Shown: piece after piece, positions 46,139-56,001 of the stretch
Layout: the number at the start of each line of letters is the position of its first letter
How positions within the stretch are numbered: the first letter of the stretch is position 1
Made by a program: the position numbers and the translations under genes
Notes under the pieces: model-generated
Told to the model about the DNA's origin: nothing
Seen by the model: the letters and a program-made list of their open reading frames with translations, nothing else
Database searches by the model: none
Assembly (NCBI GenBank): GCA_900618795.1
Contig: UYJD01000002.1
Location: 1,368,101 to 1,432,100 of the forward strand
Reading direction: 5' to 3'
Origin: Cyanodermella asteris
Taxonomy: Eukaryota; Ascomycota; Lecanoromycetes; Ostropales; Stictidaceae
Length of the DNA: 64,000 nucleotides

Positions 46139-47326
46139 ATGGATTTCGTTTTGCGATGCAACTCCCTCAAATGTCGTGCACAGCTGCACGATTGGGCGGT
46201 TGTCACCACCTGCAGGTTGTTCGGTCTTTCTGCTGCAGTATTTCAAACTGACCCTTAGCAGTCACATATTCTGTTTGCCTTGCGCCGATGTCCTAGGACT
46301 GGCAAGTGCGGCAACATCACAAAGGATCTGTCCCGCCTGCAGCACTGCCTTGCCCAATCCTGACGACGCTGTCAGGACACAGCTCAACCCCACAGAGGAT
46401 TACAAGACGAGTGTGCTCAGTGGACTGAGCCCAGCCATCATCACGGAGTGTGCTGGCAGAGCGTTGACATTTTGGAGCTATCAATCGAGTCAAGAGATGT
46501 GAGTGTCCAATTTTAAGCCAAGAATCCAGCTGATGCTCCTAGAATCTACCAGGAATTTTTGGCCAAATCCTTGACCGAAAAGTATGGCGATTTGAATGTG
46601 CAGCTTGATAGAATCATCAATGATGCCAACTCGCAGATAGAAAATCTTAATCAAAGAATACAAGGTTTGAGCCGTGTTCACACATGTGCGTGATGGAATG
46701 CTGATCTTGACTTAGGCTTGCAGATCGAACAAGATCAGCTCAAGTCGGAGAAGACGAAGCTGGGCAACGAGCTCATGGAGAGAAACCGCCGTCTGAAACA
46801 GGCTACAGGAAACTATGAAAGTCAAAGACGCAAACACCTGGCCGCCGCCACCCAATCTGCTGCGTATGATACGGCCGACGATATTCTGGCATCCGGCCAA
46901 ATGCCCTCAGACCATCCGAACGGCACGTTGGGTAACAGCCCACCCGGGTACGGAAACACGCAGGACCACAGACGAGGCTTGGTAGGCATGAGCTCGATGG
47001 GGAATGGCTACAGAGGACAGCACCATGACTTTGCCGGACACTCGGCGTATGCGCATCCAGATGTAGTATTGACTCCTCAGCACCGTCAACCGCTTGGTCC
47101 CGGCAACTATGGTCTCCCTCGGTCGGTGCGCAGGGCTGCTCCAAATCAGAGTTGGCAAGGTCAAGGGCAAGGAACGTCAGGGACAAGAGTCCCCATGTCG
47201 GCCATCAGTGGGAATCAAAATAGAGGAATTAATTCGCCGAGACACGGATTGAGTGCTTCGATGAAGGAGGGAACGCCACAAATCTCGCGTCCGGCTTACC
47301 AGTACAACGCGGGGCGCTATCCGTAA
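46139..47326 (+). CDS. HEI10/CCNB1IP1-like RING E3 ligase
   Basis: Four exons (46139-46215, 46262-46498, 46543-46664, 46716-47326), with introns of 44-51 nt, encode about 348 residues. The first intron splits the RING finger; splicing at 46261 gives RCNSLKCRAQL, TTCSHIFCLPCA and ICPACSTALPNPDD, a complete C3HC4 ring. A coiled coil follows (IYQEFLAKSLTEKYGDL to GLQIEQDQLKSEKTKLGNEL), then a disordered Gly/Gln/Pro-rich tail. This plan matches the HEI10/Zip3 group, SUMO or ubiquitin ligases that act at meiotic crossover sites. The region from LSGLSPAIITECAGRALTFW is typical of CCNB1IP1. All Zn ligands are present. Its presence suggests a sexual species, or one recently so (inference). Confidence 0.88.
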
Positions 47327-47484
47327 GGCTCAAGCGTCCGACGCGGCTACAGCAAGTCTGGTCTTTTTATCGTTTCGTGGTTTCGAGAGGGCCGGTGAGA
47401 AAATGGTAGGAGTTGCATTTGCGTCGTTCTCTTGGCAGCAATTACGTAATGCATTTTCGGACCTCAGGAGCAAAGGAGCAGAGG

Positions 47485-48009
47485 TCAAGCTTTCTCGATC
47501 TGGAGCATCGGCTCTCCAAAATCCTCCCCGCAATGACGGCTGATCGTCAGGGCATCGGCAGCTTCGGTGGTGATGTGAGATGAGCCTTCGGTCTTGGCTG
47601 AATGAATGCCCTTGTCCCGCAGCCATCCTACTGGCGATTCCGATGACGAATGCCGTGGAATGACGAATTGCTGCAGACAATATGGCGATAAGAGTTGTCC
47701 TTCCTTGTCCACACCTTCACAGAAGCGCATCAAGTCCAGCTTGCGCGATTCGACCATTGACCTAGTGACTATGTCATGGAGCAGCTTAGCAAAATGCTTA
47801 AAGCTCAAGCTTAGCTCTCCTCCATCCCGCGTTGTGTGAACTGCTTGTCCGCTTCCTTTTTTCTGCTGAGATCTCACAAGCACCTTGATCGTAGCGATGC
47901 ATACATCAAGTCTCCTAGCCTGTTTACAAGTATTTGCGGGACTGTTTTCCATAGGAACAGCCCAGTCTACAGACTCGCCACCGTCACAGCTCATTTCAGA
48001 CCCAGGCAA
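47485..48009 (-). CDS. Uncertain small gene antisense to the MRJP-like 5' end
   Basis: A 174-codon frame whose last 110 codons have protein-like composition (LSLSFKHFAKLLHDIVTRSM, LDLMRFCEGVDKEGQLLSPY, then a Ser/His stretch). The upstream part overlaps exon 1 of the plus-strand MRJP-like gene and is probably not coding; an internal ATG at about 47759 may be the real start. No family was recognised. It could be a short conserved gene missing a first exon, a relic, or chance. The open space between the HEI10-like and MRJP-like genes is otherwise unexplained. Confidence 0.3.
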   Translation of the reverse strand: MPGSEMSCDGGESVDWAVPMENSPANTCKQARRLDVCIATIKVLVRSQQKKGSGQAVHTTRDGGELSLSFKHFAKLLHDIVTRSMVESRKLDLMRFCEGVDKEGQLLSPYCLQQFVIPRHSSSESPVGWLRDKGIHSAKTEGSSHITTEAADALTISRHCGEDFGEPMLQIEKA

Positions 48010-49358
48010 AGGAGGCGTGGTACCGGAGATTGTTCATCTGTATTACCATGAATGGCCTACCGGGATCGCAGTGTCCAGGTCGGGACGAAAGTTTTCCAAT
48101 GTAAGCCGCGCAACCGTGGCGTTTGCAACCCTGAGGCTAATGAATCTTAGTACCCGCCAGCCCTTGGTACGTGGAATAATGACATGGGTCTACGTCTGAT
48201 GGAACTAACGAATTATCTCAAGACCCCAACAACGTCAACTATACGGTCGCAGAATTGATGGGGAACAACACCGAAAGAGCATACCCGAGCATCGATTTCA
48301 ACTCGCCTCCTGGAGGCAGGATCAACTACACTACGACCCCTCCCACAGGAGCCAACTACCAGAATCTACTGATTGGATCTCAAAGCGTTGTCGTAGATCC
48401 CGCGGACAGTCTCTGGATCCTCGATACCGGCAGAGTTGCTCTGGCTAATGGTTCCATCTTGCAAGCATCTTATGGCGGCCCTAAGCTCATCGGAATCGAC
48501 TTGACAACGGACAAGATTTTCAAGACAATCGTCTTCAGCACAGGTGCAGCTCCGGGCGACTCTGTGCGTTTCGCGACTGACGAAAAAGGAGAGACTTACT
48601 GACGGTCACAGTATCTGAACGACATCCGTTTCGATCTCAATCCCTCAATCAGCAAGTCCGGTCAAGGCATCGCCTACATCACCGACTCATCCCCCGAGGG
48701 CCGTAACGCAATTGTGATTGTCGACCTCGGCACCGGTGAAGCATGGCGTCATCTGCAAAACATCCCTGCTGTGCTGGCTTCTGAAGGCTTCGTTCCCTTC
48801 CTGCATGGCGAGCCGCTGTATCAGAGCTTCGGACCCAACAACACTATGTTTGTCGGCAACATCAATTTCGGCACCGACGGCATCGCTATCTCGCCGGATG
48901 GCAACACACTGTACTTTAGTACGACCGGCGGGCGCTCCCTTTACAGTGTGCCGACCGAGCGTCTCCGGGACCGCAGTCCGTATAGCGAGCTATTGGCCCG
49001 AGGCAGCGTGCAGTTTCTGACGGAGAAGGGACTCACGGATGGAATGGAGACCGACAGCAATGGACTGATCTACGGCGGGAGTTGTGAAGTGAACGCTATT
49101 TGGGCGTACAACGTGACGACCAATACTGTTAGCACCTTCAGCAGGGATCCGAGGTATACCTGGACCGACACCCTGGCCGTTGCCGAGGATGGCTATATCT
49201 ACTATACAGAGAATCAGCTTTGGCTAGGTGCTGGAAACCACGGGGGCGTAGACAAGAGGGCCAAGCCATATGTGCTCTTCAGGGCGAAGTTGCCCAATGG
49301 TGGAAAGAAGGTCACTCAACCGGCGCCGAAGCCCATGAACGCGACAATGATGGTTTGA
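47897..49358 (+). CDS. Secreted yellow/major royal jelly-like protein
   Basis: Four exons (47897-48100, 48151-48166, 48223-48563, 48612-49358) encode about 435 residues; exon 2 is only 16 nt. A signal peptide (MHTSSLLACLQVFAGLFS) precedes a six-bladed propeller of the MRJP/yellow family (PF03022): PEIVHLYYHEWPTGIAVS, VVDPADSLWILDTGR, GGPKLIGIDLTTDKI, YLNDIRFDL, AYITDSSPEGRNAIVIVD, GIAISPDGNTLYFSTTGGRS and AVAEDGYIYYTENQ. Members occur in filamentous fungi, insects and some bacteria; fungal functions are largely unknown, with dopachrome-conversion or lactonase-like roles proposed for relatives. Splice sites restore frame at every join, and no lesion was seen. Confidence 0.9.
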
Positions 49359-49538
49359 AGAGCCCGAGAAGTGGTATCGGGAACGGGTGCACTCACTTTT
49401 GGCATTTCTCTATCGATGATAATGTACGGTCTTGACCAAGTCTGAACTCACCTATTGCTCATGATCTTAAAACAACTTTTTCTGTCACCCAAGTGTTGTG
49501 CGCCAGAATGTCTGAGCCGGGTTCACCCCTTCCGCTTT

Positions 49539-50662
49539 CTATTTGTTTAGCAAAATGCCGAATCCTGCGTAATCAAAGGTCTCAAGCGTCGCTACCTCCC
49601 TGCCCCATTCATCACCAACCTTACTCGGCCAGCCGACCAATCCTCGCTCCTTAGACAAGTCCTCTTCATCCGGTAACTCGCTGAAGCCCGTCCTACCAGC
49701 TAATATCTCAGCTTCCTGACCCTGAACCTCCTTCCTCAATCCCGGATGCGGACACCAAACCACCCTCATGCCAGCTCTCCGTCCCGCCTCGATCCCAGGC
49801 ACGCTATCCTCAAAAACCAAACATTCCTCTGGCTTGATATCGCCCTTCAGGCCCCTCGCCTCTCTAGCATCATTGACCAGCCCGAGCGCAAGCAGATAAA
49901 TATCACCCCGCGGCTTGCCCCGTCCCTTCGGAATCCGGGGGTCATCGCCCAAGATCTTCGGGAACTTGAGCTTAGCAGCCGAGCTGCCGGGCCCGGCGGT
50001 CGTGGGCGCAGATGCATCACCTGGCGCCGCGCTCGAGTTGGGAGTGCCAAAGTACTCATCGAACAGCTCGGGCAAATGAGCGGATTTGAGGAGGAAGTTG
50101 CGGCCGTGTGAGGAGGTGGCGATGGCCATGTCGATCTTGGCGTCGTCGCGGAGCGTACGCAGGAGCTCCAGGACGCCGGGGAGAGGCTGGCACCTTGGGA
50201 ACATGGCTGCTTGGAGTTCGGCTTGCTCCTTGGCGTACTCTTCGTGCGTGCAGGGGAGCTGGGCCCATTTGTGGAAGATTTCGTTGGCCTTGGGGATGCG
50301 TTAGTGAATGTCAGACTGAGAACGCGGTAACCAGCATAGTGAGACGGAAGGGGAAACAAAAACCAGGCATGCATCGTCATTTTCGTGTAACACCTGGCTG
50401 TGCAGGGGTGGGATGAGCTTACGGTTGGTCCCGGTCGACCCTGTAGCTGAGCCTTGATGGACCACGGCAAGTTCGAGCGACCATATCTTTTCAAAATAGT
50501 ATTCGTGACTTCAGTGTAGATGTCTTCAGAGTCGATCAGGAGACCATCCATATCAAATATGCAGGCCCTGATAGGCGGTAGGCTAAAACAACGTCAGTAA
50601 GTGAAAGCATTCTGTCAATGGACACCCGTAGCCAGCACTCACTCTTTCTTTGGTAAGCTCAT
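49539..50662 (-). CDS. HAD-like phosphatase (HDHD1/GS1, pseudouridine-5'-phosphatase type)
   Basis: Three exons (50662-50643, 50582-50423, 50288-49539), with introns of 60 and 134 nt, encode about 309 residues. HAD motif I reads CIFDMDGLLIDSE, with both Asp residues; motif II is AIATSSHGR; the Lys of motif III and motif IV fall in GRGKPRGDIYLLAL and ECLVFEDSVPGIEAGRRAGM. The cap contains KAQLQGRPGPT and the HEEYAKEQAELQ helix. This matches yeast GS1-like phosphatases that dephosphorylate small phosphorylated metabolites. A Pro/Ala/Ser insert (about residues 145-170) is longer than in yeast proteins. Location is probably cytosolic. Confidence 0.9.
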
Positions 50663-51125
50663 TTTACAATGCGAAATGTATGAGTACTGAGGCAACTGTG
50701 CCCTGATACCTATGATACAGGTCCTATTGCTACCTCTATGAACAAACTCGCGCTCACTGACATGGCCGATGACTCCACTCTTGGCGCGCGAAAGCTTTGC
50801 TATTTCATCCCACTTTGAGCCCGAGCTGCGCCAATTTCACTCTCTTGCACACTGCCATGTACCCAGCAAGTCCGGCATATTCGCCGCCAACTTTCGCTCC
50901 AGCTTTACAGCTATAGGGTGAAAGGCAAGATCCCGACAACCTGGACATAACGAGACAGCCCTCCCAGCAGGCAGCTTTCGTGGGGCCTGCCGCTTTCCGA
51001 GGCGCTCAAAAGAGTTGCAGCTACCACGGTCCCGGCGTGCGTCCGTGCCTTAGCGAAATGAGCCTGCTCAGCAGCAATCAAACAAACGAGCCTCAACCGA
51101 GTCAAAAAGAAAGCAAAGCTGCAAC

Positions 51126-51205
51126 AGCAAAAAGCTCCCGGCGAGGATCGAACCTGTGCTGTTCGAAAGCAAAACTACAGACCCGAGCCCGGGATACGGT
51201 GCTGT
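51126..51205 (-). other. tRNA-like remnant (B-box-like sequence and T-run)
   Basis: On the minus strand, GGTTCGATCC, close to the pol III B-box, is followed by CTCGCCGGGAGC and then five T, a typical pol III terminator. A seven-base 5' acceptor strand with good pairing at tRNA distance was not found, and the T-stem pairs poorly. It is therefore best seen as a truncated tRNA or tRNA-derived element, not a working gene. Confidence 0.3.
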
Positions 51206-51473
51206 AGAAACCTCCACACAGAAGGAGATTTTTTTCACGCGCCCAACGACTCTGTCTTGTCGGTCGTTGTTCGGGCGGCTTCGGTGTCACTGTTCCAGGC
51301 AATACCCAGCAAGGAAGTCCTCGACTGCAGAGGAAAGTTCCCGCTGTCCGGCAAACACATGACTGATGGTGCAGCTCGATGGCTGAAGGGTGGCTGGTAA
51401 GCCTCGAGACCAGGGGATCGCCCCTGCAAATGCCAATCGTGGCAATCAGATTCTGCGACTTTGCAGACTAGAC

Positions 51474-51499
51474 CACAGGACCTCAAATTGTCCTGTGGT
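51474..51499. repeat. Perfect 9-bp inverted repeat (hairpin)
   Basis: CCACAGGAC, eight bases, then GTCCTGTGG. Reading leftwards on the minus strand from here, GTCCTGTGGTCTAGT resembles the 5' end and A-box of Glu/Gln tRNAs, but no matching 3' half was found. It could be a decayed tRNA or a chance hairpin. Confidence 0.35.
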
Positions 51500-51907
51500 T
51501 GGGGGGGTGGTCACTCCATTGAGTGACACTACCCGGAGGCACATATTGACTAACATCATATATATACCTTCAAGCAAAATTCCGCACCTACCAAAAGTGC
51601 GCATCACGAGTTGTTGCCTACAGAAGCCTGGGTTTGTATCATGCACTGCTTGTGGTTTGTATGATTGACATATCTTCAATTTCAGCGTTCAAAATTTCTC
51701 ACATTGTACTTATGCTCCACGACATTTATTGCTCGCTGTGGGTTTTATCGCTTAATTATGTCCAACGTCGTAACGTGCGCCCCAAAGCCTTCATTTCGAG
51801 CTCTCTACTAATTACCACTGCCGAAGGTAGTTTCCACCATATCTTGACGCTCTCACACCTTGGACCCAGCAATGAACCATGAGCCCTCGAGCTTCAACGT
51901 TCTGAGT

Positions 51908-53179
51908 CTAGTACTGGTAGAACTGGCGATGGAGAAAATCTGCGAAGGTAGGATCAAAGGTCGGATCCTGGAATCCCATCGTGCCAGGCAGAGCATGTAC
52001 TGGCTCAACAGCAGCCACAGTCTCACTGCGCTTCACCCGAGTTTGCCGAACGGCCTCTGTATCGTCAACAGAAGCCTCTGTGAAGCCTCTCTTGCGCCTT
52101 GGCAACCGACCGCCAGCTCGACTGCTTGCAGGACCATCCTGTCCTTTGACTTCAGCTTGTAATCGGCGCAGGTCCTGCCAGTCGTCTGCCCTTTTCTTGT
52201 TGTCGCACAGATTCTTGCGAGTGTGAGCCAGAGCAGTTTCAGGCCAGTCGCAAAATTTGTTTAAAGGGCAGTCGCGCAACACGAGCCTGTGAGCGATCGC
52301 TTTGCTCTGAATCAGGCTTTGGGCTACGGCAAAGCAATGATGGGCGAATCTGCCGATGTATGACCCTTCAGCCGTGCCCTTAGGTCGGTCAGGTGTTGTG
52401 GTTGGGCCTCCTCTCGTGTGATGTGCAACTAAGCTTGACAACATGCTCCACGCCGCGTAGCTGATCTTCTTTTCTGCTTCGTCTTTATGATGACGCCCAA
52501 TCGCGGCTTTCCACACGTTGACTTGCCTCACGTCGTCGTTCTCCTCGACTAAGAGGAAGGCACGAGCAAAGAGCATTGCATATGCCCGCATCTGGGAGTC
52601 GTTTCGCGGGAATGTGAGGTCAATGATAGGGTTAGCCTCGGTGGAGCTTTTCGAAATGTCAGCTTTTCTTGCTTGCTGAGCTTCAGAAAACGAGCTGTAC
52701 TTCAAAGTCAAGGACCGACCGTTTTCATCCGTCCATGGAGCCTGCATCTGGCTTTCGAGCACAACGAGCAGATCGCCTGGCGTTGGTTGCGATTGCTGAA
52801 CGCCTGGCGGAGATTGAGCTTGCGATCGAATCTCGAAAGGTCCTTCATCCGAAGCAGTACCCGGGTTCACAAAGACAGTTCTAGTATAATCAATGCTTGG
52901 AACTGTGCTTGTGTCTGTTTGGCGAGGCAACTCAGCCTCGGGTGACTTTAACGACTGAGGAATTCGATGGATGTTCTGATCCGGGGCCATGCCTGCCATC
53001 CAGTCGTTGTTTTGTATGAACGGATCGTCGAGACCAGAGTTTGGCCCAAAGTTAGCACTATAGGTGTCATGAGTACCAAGGTCCAGTCCGGGAAAGGGTT
53101 CACTCAAGAATTCGTCCCATGAGAAGTTAGAATCAGCATAAAACGTATCAGGGAAGTTGTCGTGGTTCTGCGAAGCCAT
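51908..53179 (-). CDS. Family A protein 1 (A1), uncharacterised, probably nuclear
   Basis: A single exon of 423 codons from MASQNHDNF (a longer in-frame start at 53371 lies in low-complexity sequence). The N-terminus is acidic and aromatic (FSWDEFLSEPFPGLDL), resembling a transcription activation segment. A helical domain at about residues 170-330 contains FPRNDSQMRAYAMLFARAFL, then AAWSMLSSLVAHHTRGGP and YIGRFAHHCFAVAQSL. Basic stretches near the C-terminus (GGRLPRRKRGF, RVKRSE) look like nuclear signals. The domain is shared with A2 and A3 further along the same strand, most clearly in PRN(D/N)S and W..L..L..(H/F)H..(R/H)GGP. No known family was recognised and no function is assigned. A TATAAAA-like sequence lies near 53440. 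Confidence 0.72.
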   Translation of the reverse strand: MASQNHDNFPDTFYADSNFSWDEFLSEPFPGLDLGTHDTYSANFGPNSGLDDPFIQNNDWMAGMAPDQNIHRIPQSLKSPEAELPRQTDTSTVPSIDYTRTVFVNPGTASDEGPFEIRSQAQSPPGVQQSQPTPGDLLVVLESQMQAPWTDENGRSLTLKYSSFSEAQQARKADISKSSTEANPIIDLTFPRNDSQMRAYAMLFARAFLLVEENDDVRQVNVWKAAIGRHHKDEAEKKISYAAWSMLSSLVAHHTRGGPTTTPDRPKGTAEGSYIGRFAHHCFAVAQSLIQSKAIAHRLVLRDCPLNKFCDWPETALAHTRKNLCDNKKRADDWQDLRRLQAEVKGQDGPASSRAGGRLPRRKRGFTEASVDDTEAVRQTRVKRSETVAAVEPVHALPGTMGFQDPTFDPTFADFLHRQFYQY

Positions 53180-54398
53180 ATCGACGAGTTCAGAGAACGG
53201 ATCTACCGCGTCGAATGAGCCTTGCAAGTCGAGCAAAGGGTAGAGGGGTGGGGGACGAGCTGAAGAGACAACGATAGAAGTCAATATGAGTTTTGAGAGT
53301 CGTCGTGAGGAGTGAAGAGGAGGGTGAGGGTGAGAGCCAGCAGAAACGAATAGATCGTGGACATCATACACTGACTTGAACGAAGGAGACAGTAAAATTG
53401 GCTGTGTTTACTGAGGCCTCCAAGTTATACAATATTTTTGTTTTATACTGCTGCCAGGTGGAGCCATGATGTCGCTACGATCTTGCAGTATGGACAGACT
53501 GGTTGTTTAGGTTTAGAAAGAGCTTGAGCCAACAAAGCATTTTTGACTACGAATGAAGGTAAAATCTGGCGCGCAATTATGCAGCCATACTCAAGACAAT
53601 AGCGATGTGCGTGTGTTTGACCAAGATATTCTGCAGGTGCATGCGGGAGGTGGAAGACATGCTGGCAGTGGGAAGCCGATCTTTGTTGTCGCTGCTAGCA
53701 GGCGCCGTTCGTGGACAAACGGTAGACGTCCTCAGGGACATCTGGGCGGGGTTAAAGTGCAACGGAACCTGATTGAAGCTCAAAGCTTGATCACGAGTGA
53801 AATTTACTTGCGTGAAAATGTCATTCTCTAGTCATGATGATGATAATTTGTTGTGAATACTTTTATTTTAGATAACTACTACTTAAACGCATTGATTGAT
53901 AAGATATGCACTTGAATCCGATGGACCAATAGAACAGATTCCTGTTCCCAAATGCACTCCAATTGTTTCGCCGCTGTATCCAAGCTGCGAATGCCACGAA
54001 AAACGTGGAATCTCAATCCGTGCGAATAAAGGGGGGGAAAAAAACAAAGAAAGAAAAAAATCCCACTGCTGCGGAATTTTGCGGAGCTTCAAAATCTCCT
54101 GATGGTGCCACAAACAGCCCCGGCTTCTGTTTCAAGATGGTTGTAGATCGAGCAGTTGCGGCGAACTCAGCGGGCTCATCACTGGCCACGACGTCCCGTT
54201 GATGAACGAGGTGAAGATTCGCTTTCTTGGTGAAATTTTGGATGATTGAGCCTAGAAGCGTTGGTTTTGTCCATGCGGCTGCGGCATATGCGCGCTTTGA
54301 AACCAGTTGCCGTACATATCTTGCGTGAAATGTTGGTTTGGCTGATGCTGTAACTGCGGGTTGCCATTGGTCTGGGAAGCAGGCTGTGGCTGGAAAGG
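53180..54398. other. Intergenic region between A1 and B1
   Basis: About 1.2 kb. Next to A1 lie AT-rich sequences suited to its promoter. A purine tract at about 54026-54060 (G7 followed by A-rich DNA) is the only marked compositional feature. No gene was recognised. Confidence 0.5.
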
Positions 54399-55935
54399 TC
54401 AGGCATCGCCGTTTCGCCGCGGGTTTTGTTGCTGTTGCAGTGTTTGTTCAACATTGCGGGGAGCTGTTGGTTGTGCTCGATGGGGTCTGGAGCTGTTGTG
54501 CATTATAGGAGGGCTGTAACCTGGCGGTGGAGGATATGAGGACATGTTGGGAGCCGTGCCCGATCCTGACTGGTGGTTTGAGCTGTGGTTCATTGTAGGA
54601 AAGCCATAATGTGACTGTGGATGGTAGTTGGGTATGTTAGGCACCCTGGCCGAATCTTGCTGTTGACTGAAGACTGGCAAATCTTGGTAGCTCTCGCGGC
54701 CTCTTCCGGCAGCTGGAGCTTGGGGCATGTATGATGCAAGCTGCTGTGTTGGGAGGGCAACATTTCTCTGTTGCCAGGATGCCACCTCATCACCTGTCGC
54801 GCTGCGGTTGCCCATACGGAGAAGTCTGCGGCATATGCTGTGGCGTAATTGACGTAGTCGCCTGTGAAAGCTCTTGATAGGATCTCTGCGACATCGGAGG
54901 AGAATGAACGGACATCGGAGCTCGTGATTGAGTCTGGAAAGCGTCCCTCTGTCTTGTAAGATCGTCGAGCACGTTGCTCAGGCTGTTGGGTTTCGAGGCT
55001 TGCTGAGTACGCTCCTGTCTTGACTCAGAAGCTCTCATGGCAGCCTCGTAATCTATAAGCTCCTCGGGGGTGAGGATCTCCCGCCGTTGCGTCTGTCCCA
55101 TGTGGTATAGAATCTGTAGGCGGAACAAGCCCGTGGCATTATCGACTATTGATCGCCGTTCGTGGCTGCCAAGGCACAGCATCAATGTAAGACGATCAGT
55201 CGAGGACATGGCAGACCAGATGATGAACTGATCGTGCAGATTGGCCCTCCAGAATCTCTCAGCCTTCACTTCTGGTGGAAAGAGCGGCCACTGTTCCTTC
55301 ATAAACCTTTGCAGCTCGACTTGATGACTGTGCGAGCCGCGCAAAGCGGTGGCTGCTGGTGGTCTTGTAGTGCTTGGCCCAGTGTCGGTCTGTCTTGAAT
55401 TCGGCCTACCGCCAGTTGATGCGGTGGCGGCATTCCAGGATCTTTGCGTTCCGACATCATACAGCGGAGCCTCTACCAGAGTATCCGAAATGACCAACGG
55501 AGTCGTTAAAGATCCACCTAGAAGCTTGAGGTTATTGGTAACTCTGTTGACTCTGGGGTTCCTTGGTTGATCTTGTATGTTACCGTTGCGATTGCCGGCT
55601 TCTGGCTGTGGAACCGCACTGAAACCAGCGTTCGACCTGTCTTGCACGGAACCTCGACGCTTGGCAGCGTGCTCCGATACCTTGGATGTTGGATCAAGCT
55701 TCGCTTGATCGCGATTGCGCTTTAATGCTGCGGCCCTGTTAGGAGGCTGAGAGGTCTGCGCGGCTTGTGAGATCTGAGCAGGTTGCGGGGCCTGAGAAGG
55801 CTGTGACATAGCTGTCTGTTTAGTTCTAGAGCCTTGAGGAGTGGGAGTTGGAGCTGAGGCTTGACTCTTCTCCGCCACCCCTGTAGCAATTGCCTTTCTC
55901 GACTGGCCTGGCCTGGAGCTGTAAAAGGAAATCAA
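54399..55935 (-). CDS. Family B protein 1 (B1), Gln/Pro-rich, frameshift near C-terminus
   Basis: Two overlapping frames (55935-54790 and 54815-54399) read as one Gln/Pro/Ser-rich protein; a shift of frame near 54800 is needed to join SPYGQPQRD to ASWQQRNVALPTQQL. No good intron was found there. About 500 residues in all. The first plausible ATG is at about 55809, but the frame is open back to 56002, where it meets the end of A2. The shared B domain (about residues 205-315 counted from 55935) begins QRFMKEQWPLFPPEV and includes AMSSTDRLTLMLCLGSHERR; B2 has YMTEQWPVLSGYQK at the same place, with matching length after it. Q-rich flanks suggest a nuclear regulator (inference). Function unknown. 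Confidence 0.55.
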
Positions 55936-56001
55936 ATTTTGGGGCTCTTCACAGCATCGAACAAACCGAAGAACGAAGACCTTGTTTGAGCGTAGAACGC
56001 G

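Larger units (their letters stand above)
50663..51907. other. 1.2-kb intergenic region with tRNA-like pieces
   Basis: Between the HAD phosphatase promoter and the 3' end of the first A-family gene. Protein-like frames are absent. Two tRNA-like pieces and one perfect hairpin are listed separately. The rest shows nothing recognisable. Confidence 0.5.

Noticed and set aside
51126-51205. Functional tRNA gene
   Set aside because: No matching 5' acceptor strand, weak T-stem and too short a body between paired ends.
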